Virus record (IMG/VR): IMGVR_UViG_3300037961_004350
Span: 1-24,047 of that record
Length of the DNA stretch: 24,047 bases
Strand: one strand, 5' to 3'
Origin: a virus
Below, in pieces: positions 20,268 to 24,047 of the stretch. Made by a program: the position numbers and the translations under genes. A model generated the notes under the pieces. The model ran no database searches. It had not been told where the DNA came from and saw only the letters and a list, made by a program, of their open reading frames with translations. Numbering within the stretch: the stretch's first letter is position 1; each line of letters starts with the position of its first letter.

Positions 20268-22423
20268 CCCCGTTTCCCCGCGATGGTGTTGGTTCCGGGT
20301 AGCCGGTACTCGACTTCCCAGCCCACCAGAAGAAGGTCGTCCGTGGTGGAGACTTCCAGCGCGAACCACGCACAGGACTGCTGGGCGACACCGATACGAA
20401 GGGGGACCAGCTGGGTGTCCTCCCATACGTCCGTCCCAATGGTGGCGGAGTCGTATACGGGAAGGTTGGCCGCGTCTGGTGGCTGGGCCAGGTAGGGCCG
20501 ACAGGCCAGACCCTCCCGCTGAAAGTCCTTGTAGGCCTCCGCGGTGATGTTGACGCTACCCGTCGTCATGGCCCACAGCGTGGCGTACTGGACCCGCTTC
20601 TGGAGCTGGGCGTCCCCAAGGTCCAGCCAGGCCGTCTTGATGATGGACGTGGGCGGACCGTTTTCCACGTAGGCGTCCCCCACGATGGAGCCGCCCATGG
20701 CGCGGCGCCCGGAGATAACAAACAGGCCCGCGGGGTCGTCATTGCCCGGGGCGCTTCCCGTGTTGTGGCCAAATATCAGTTGGCCGTTGTGGAGCCGGTC
20801 CAGGCTACCCACGGGGAACCCGGTGCGTGTGCTCCATCCTTCCTTTTCCGTGTGGAACACCACGCCCAGGTTTGGCCGGTCGTTCCCGTCCACTGGGACG
20901 TACAGGTGGTACGCGCGGTCCATCGGGGAGTACCGGCCCACGGCCCGGGCTGCACAGTCCGGGGTCAGTCGCCGTAGCGTCCGCTTGATGGGTTCCGACA
21001 GCCGCAGGACCTGCATTTCGGAGCCGCCATCGAAGCCACCCTGGAGGGCGTACACGCCGTCCTGGGCCAGGAACACCACGCCCAGGCCGGGGACCTGGTC
21101 CACGGTGTGAGGACTGCGACAGGCCACCTGGGACGTGACAGTGGTGGCCTGGAAGCCGTTGGTGAAGTCACCAGACACCACGTCCACGCCGTTCTCCCGC
21201 AGGACGACGAGCACACGGTAATGGCTGAACAGCCGTACAACGGCGCCACCTGGAGCGGCCAGCCGGATGTAACTGGCCGCGCCGAACTGGTCCGGAAGGC
21301 CGGGGTGGCTGAAGTACAGCGTGTTGGGGTCCTCGGGGCCACCATCCAGGAAAAGGCAGTCTTGGAACACTGCGGCGGTACCAGCCCGCGGGGAAGGGAG
21401 CGGGATGGACTCAGTAAGGGCCGGGGCCAGCGCGCCCACGGCCGTGGAGCGGTACGGGTCAAACCATAGGTCGTCGGTGTTGTTCCGGACCGTGTCCAAC
21501 AGGTACAGGTCCGTGTCCCCATAGGTGGGGGAGTCCACGCTGGTGTTCTGGGTCCGGTACACGCGGCGGGCCACCACGCCCGGAGGGCCAAGCGGGAGCC
21601 GCATGGCCACACAGTAGCGGAACCCCTCCGTGTTGCCTTCCAGGACCCACGATACGGCCACCTCGTCCGATAGCGGGGACTCGCTTCCGTTCTCCATCAG
21701 GAAGGACACGCGGTACCGGAAGTCCGCGGCCTGGCCGTCCGCGCTGGTGGTGTTGTTGGCGAAGCCCAGCCCGTAGGCCTTGGGGAGTCGGATGGCGCCC
21801 CGCCCATCGGGCCACCACAGGGTCACACTGTCACCCGTCACCGTGTCGGACGATGCAGCGGGGGCGCCGGCCGCGCTGGTGATGGTCTGGACGTCCAGAA
21901 GGTCCGGGCTGGGTGCCTTGGATGTCCAGCCCAGCGGGCGGACGACACCAACACCCACCGCCGTGGCCACGTAAGTCCGGTCCGGAAGGGGCCAGGGCCG
22001 GACCACTACGGGGGTGTCTCGTCCGTTGGTGACCAGGACAGCGTCCCCCACGACTGTGTACTGGCTGGCCGCTTCACCCGGAGCAGGGACGGTGCGCCCA
22101 GCCTGGAGGGCAAACAGGACGCCCTCCGCGCCCACTTCCCAGAACAGGTACAGCGTCCCGCCGGACTCGAACAGGATGGAGTACCGCCGGCCTCCGGGGA
22201 GCTGCTCGAAAACAAACAGGCTGTCAATGGGGCCAAGGTTGTGGAACGGCTCAAACCGGAACGCGGGGTTGGGCCTGTACTTCTCGAACCCCACGCGCGT
22301 GGACCAGCCGAACGTGGCCGGGTCCACTGTCACGTTCTCCAGCCGCGTGAATGCGTCCGCCGGCTGTGGCAGGAACTCGACAACGGCGCCCAGCTCCCGG
22401 AACTGTTGGGTGATTCCCTGCAT
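20264..22423 (-). CDS. Tail nozzle protein (tail tubular protein B / T7 gp12-like)
   Basis: The 719-residue product is close to T7 gp12 in size and follows the adaptor gene, as in T7. MQGITQQFRELGAVVEFLPQ at the start, then successive strand-rich blades: SLFVFEQLPGGRRYSILFES, TLYLFWEVGAEGVLFALQAG, YTVVGDAVLVTNGRDTPVVV, FRYRVSFLMENGSESPLSDE, GTAAVFQDCLFLDGGPEDPN, VLVVLRENGVDVVSGDF, LGVVFLAQDGVYALQGGFDG and YSPMDRAYHLYVPVDG. These suit the beta-propeller platform and nozzle of podoviral tails. The nozzle hexamer forms the distal tube below the adaptor and holds fibres. ATG 22423 is 6 nt after the adaptor stop. Confidence 0.9.
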   Translation of the reverse strand: MQGITQQFRELGAVVEFLPQPADAFTRLENVTVDPATFGWSTRVGFEKYRPNPAFRFEPFHNLGPIDSLFVFEQLPGGRRYSILFESGGTLYLFWEVGAEGVLFALQAGRTVPAPGEAASQYTVVGDAVLVTNGRDTPVVVRPWPLPDRTYVATAVGVGVVRPLGWTSKAPSPDLLDVQTITSAAGAPAASSDTVTGDSVTLWWPDGRGAIRLPKAYGLGFANNTTSADGQAADFRYRVSFLMENGSESPLSDEVAVSWVLEGNTEGFRYCVAMRLPLGPPGVVARRVYRTQNTSVDSPTYGDTDLYLLDTVRNNTDDLWFDPYRSTAVGALAPALTESIPLPSPRAGTAAVFQDCLFLDGGPEDPNTLYFSHPGLPDQFGAASYIRLAAPGGAVVRLFSHYRVLVVLRENGVDVVSGDFTNGFQATTVTSQVACRSPHTVDQVPGLGVVFLAQDGVYALQGGFDGGSEMQVLRLSEPIKRTLRRLTPDCAARAVGRYSPMDRAYHLYVPVDGNDRPNLGVVFHTEKEGWSTRTGFPVGSLDRLHNGQLIFGHNTGSAPGNDDPAGLFVISGRRAMGGSIVGDAYVENGPPTSIIKTAWLDLGDAQLQKRVQYATLWAMTTGSVNITAEAYKDFQREGLACRPYLAQPPDAANLPVYDSATIGTDVWEDTQLVPLRIGVAQQSCAWFALEVSTTDDLLLVGWEVEYRLPGTNTIAGKRG

Positions 22424-22429
22424 GGCGTC

Positions 22430-23791
22430 CTACGGGGTGTAGATGAGTGGGCCGTAGATGTTGGGGTACACCTGGAAGTCCGCCCCGCCGCGCTGGATGC
22501 GCCGGGGTGGCTGGCCCAGATACCGCGCTTCCATCTCCCGCGTAAGCGTCGTCCGCTTTCGCTGGTAAACCGCGCTCAGTGCGGGGTTGTCGTGTTTTAG
22601 CGTGACCTGCTCAAGCGCCGCGTACGCGATGGCCTGGGCGAAGGCTGCCGGGACCAGTGGGATGTCCGTGTCCTCCCGCATGGGGCGCGGGGCCACCAGC
22701 CGGCGGACGGACACGTCCGTGTCCGCGCTTGGGTGCGGGTACAACATGAAGGACGGGTACACGCCGTTGGCATCCTGGTAGCGGATGGCGCTGGCCTGGA
22801 ATGACTGGCCCTCGAGGACGGACAGCCGCGTGTCCGGAACCAGCGTGACACCACCAGCCGGGGCCACTGTGTCCGTGTTGGCCGTGATGCCGCCGCTCCC
22901 ATCATGGCGGAGCCGCTGGGGTGCATTGATGCCCAACGACGGCGCCGTGAAGTAGTACCGGCGATAGAGGCCCGTGCTACTTGGGACCGTCTCCGGGGTG
23001 AGGTTTAGCTCCTCGTTGTCCTGTAGCGTGATGGTCAGGACGGCCGACAGTGCCGACTCCAGGCCGGCGGACACGCCTGGCCCGTAGGATTCCGGAGTGT
23101 ATGACCCAGGTCCCCACACGTTGACCATGTAGATATTCAGGGTGCGGACACCACGGCCAGCGCCCGGGGTGGCCACGGTGACCCCGCGGGCCTTCCGGGG
23201 TGCGGGAAGGCGAGCGCCCTGGCTGGGCAGGTAGGCCTCCGGGGTGCCCAATAGGTCCCGGTCAAGTCGGGCCAGGTCACGCTGGAACTTGGACAGCTGG
23301 AACTGTGGGGTGGGTAGCCCCGTGTCCATGTCGTTGACCATCATAATGGTGGCCGTGTCCCCGGGTAGGAATACCTCCCGCTGTTTGATGGTCACGGCAT
23401 AGGTACCCGTGGCGCCCTGGAAGTCCCTGTCCAGGAACAGCTGGGAAGCGCCGGACACGTAGCGGACCCGGTATTCCCCCTCCAGGCCATTGGCGTCCGT
23501 GATGGTGACGGTTCCACCTTCCCACGGGGAGCCGGGGAGGACCGTGGACGAGCTGACGGGGAACCCGGAGCCGGCCACAGTGGCGGAGCCGTTGGACACG
23601 CTGAAGGAGCTGGTGGCGTCCGTGGGGACTGTCACCGTGGCTTCCTTCTGGCAGAACATCCAGGCCCGGTCCGTCAGGAGGCGCGTCTGGGCGTCGTTAA
23701 GCAGGTTGTCCAGCTGCTCGTCGTACGTGCTGTTGGTGGGGTCGTAGTCCAGGAGGTTCCCGACATACGCGCGGAGGTCTGCGAGGTTCAC
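22430..23791 (-). CDS. Head-tail adaptor (tail tubular protein A / gp11-like), long form
   Basis: GTG 23791 with an AGTAGGAG ribosome site starts MNLADLRAYVGNLLDYDPTN. Residues 1-46 (then STYDEQLDNLLNDAQTRLLT, DRAW) are the helical head of gp11-type adaptors that bind the portal. Residues about 335-430 (RYQDANGVYPSFMLYPHPSA; VPAAFAQAIAYAALEQVTL; VYQRKRTTLTREMEARY) form the helical second half. The approximately 290 residues between are strand-rich. T7 gp11 is about 196 residues and P22 gp4 about 166, so this 453-residue form carries a large insertion or extra domains. Adaptor identity is supported by its position before the nozzle gene. Confidence 0.85.
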   Translation of the reverse strand: MNLADLRAYVGNLLDYDPTNSTYDEQLDNLLNDAQTRLLTDRAWMFCQKEATVTVPTDATSSFSVSNGSATVAGSGFPVSSSTVLPGSPWEGGTVTITDANGLEGEYRVRYVSGASQLFLDRDFQGATGTYAVTIKQREVFLPGDTATIMMVNDMDTGLPTPQFQLSKFQRDLARLDRDLLGTPEAYLPSQGARLPAPRKARGVTVATPGAGRGVRTLNIYMVNVWGPGSYTPESYGPGVSAGLESALSAVLTITLQDNEELNLTPETVPSSTGLYRRYYFTAPSLGINAPQRLRHDGSGGITANTDTVAPAGGVTLVPDTRLSVLEGQSFQASAIRYQDANGVYPSFMLYPHPSADTDVSVRRLVAPRPMREDTDIPLVPAAFAQAIAYAALEQVTLKHDNPALSAVYQRKRTTLTREMEARYLGQPPRRIQRGGADFQVYPNIYGPLIYTP

Positions 23792-23809
23792 TCTGGACTC
23801 CTACTGAAA

Positions 23810-23841
23810 GGCCCCGGCGCCCACAGGTAAGCGCCGGGGCC
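23810..23841 (-). terminator. Strong hairpin between capsid-side genes and tail genes
   Basis: GGCCCCGGCGC (23810-23820) and its exact reverse complement (23831-23841) form an 11-bp, almost all G:C stem around a 10-nt loop. In the direction of transcription it is followed by only TTT (23809-23807), then directly by the ribosome site of the adaptor. It could be a partial terminator reducing tail gene expression relative to capsid genes, or a processing or stabilising hairpin. Confidence 0.75.
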
Positions 23842-23871
23842 AGTGTAGCGCGGGGGAGCGCTACGGAGTGG

Positions 23872-24047
23872 TCACAGGGACGGAATGACCCACACGTCCG
23901 CCGCGTTGGAAGCTGCATCTTCCAGAGCGATGGCCGCAATGTTGACGTTGGCCGCATCAGCGATGGTCGCACGCCCGGACGTGGTGGTGTCCAGTGCGAG
24001 GGCCAGACCGCTGGTGGCGCCCGTGGCGACGTTGGCGCCTTCTGCGT
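23872..24047 (-). CDS. 3' end of probable capsid decoration/head protein (cut by right edge)
   Basis: Reading left from the right edge, one frame gives 57 residues ending at TGA 23872-23874: ATSGLALALDTTTSGRATIA, then DAANVNIAAIALEDAASNAA and DVWVIPSL. This Ala/Thr-rich strand pattern, with 'IALEDAA...VWVIP' at the end, resembles the C-terminus of small phage head decoration proteins that sit on the capsid. It could instead be the end of a major capsid protein. The 80 nt after the stop hold the strong hairpin before the adaptor gene. Confidence 0.6.
   Translation of the reverse strand, partial: AEGANVATGATSGLALALDTTTSGRATIADAANVNIAAIALEDAASNAADVWVIPSL

Noticed and set aside
1-24047. CRISPR arrays, tRNA genes, insertion sequences or a diversity-generating reverse transcriptase
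   Set aside because: I saw no regular spaced repeats, no cloverleaf-type sequences with CCA-end arms, no transposase motifs and no reverse transcriptase motif (YxDD) in any real frame.

Overview
This window is most of the genome of a small tailed phage with a short (podovirus-type) tail, from a high-G+C host (roughly two-thirds G+C by eye). The evidence is a terminase pair followed by a portal, a T7-like tail adaptor and tail nozzle, three consecutive ejection-type internal virion proteins (one of 1523 residues), and a lysis cassette. The host cannot be named. A spanin-like protein and an M15 peptidase fit a Gram-negative host, but this is inference. No phage RNA polymerase, DNA polymerase, helicase, primase or integrase is visible.

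Layout. (i) 1-3107, minus strand: a zinc-ribbon protein, TerS, TerL and the N-terminal 180 residues of the portal, which runs off the left edge. (ii) 3240-3603: a Cro/CI-like regulator reading left, and a short intergenic region with two 17-bp palindromes 31 bp apart that look like its operators. (iii) 3604-7493, plus strand: a tightly packed early operon of ten small genes with mostly overlapping starts and stops. It includes an ERF-family single-strand annealing protein and a RuvC-like Holliday junction resolvase. (iv) 7466-24047, minus strand: reading right to left, the 3' end of a probable capsid decoration gene, a strong hairpin, tail adaptor, tail nozzle, three fibre or decoration-like proteins, three internal virion proteins, two more beta-rich structural proteins, and a block of small genes. 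That block holds a holin candidate, two small basic proteins of families also seen in giant viruses, a spanin-like protein and an M15 peptidase.

How it fits together. The left edge cuts the portal and the right edge cuts a capsid decoration-like gene, both on the minus strand. On a circular map the missing piece would hold just the rest of the portal, a scaffold, the capsid and the start of the decoration gene. All virion and lysis genes would then form one leftward transcription unit, running from about 3.1 kb through the missing segment and ending at 7466, where it meets the rightward early operon tail to tail. The two units diverge at the regulator and its operators. Recombination by annealing (ERF) and junction resolution (RuvC-like) would produce concatemers for TerS/TerL packaging, with replication supplied largely by the host.

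The most striking observations are: complete absence of GATC in the whole window (about 74 sites expected for this base composition); the symmetric operator pair; three consecutive ejection proteins (about 2,370 residues) without a single cysteine; three tandem structural proteins sharing an N-terminal motif; a C9 run in terS positioned so that a -1 shift would join TerS to TerL; and a tail adaptor carrying a large beta-rich insertion.
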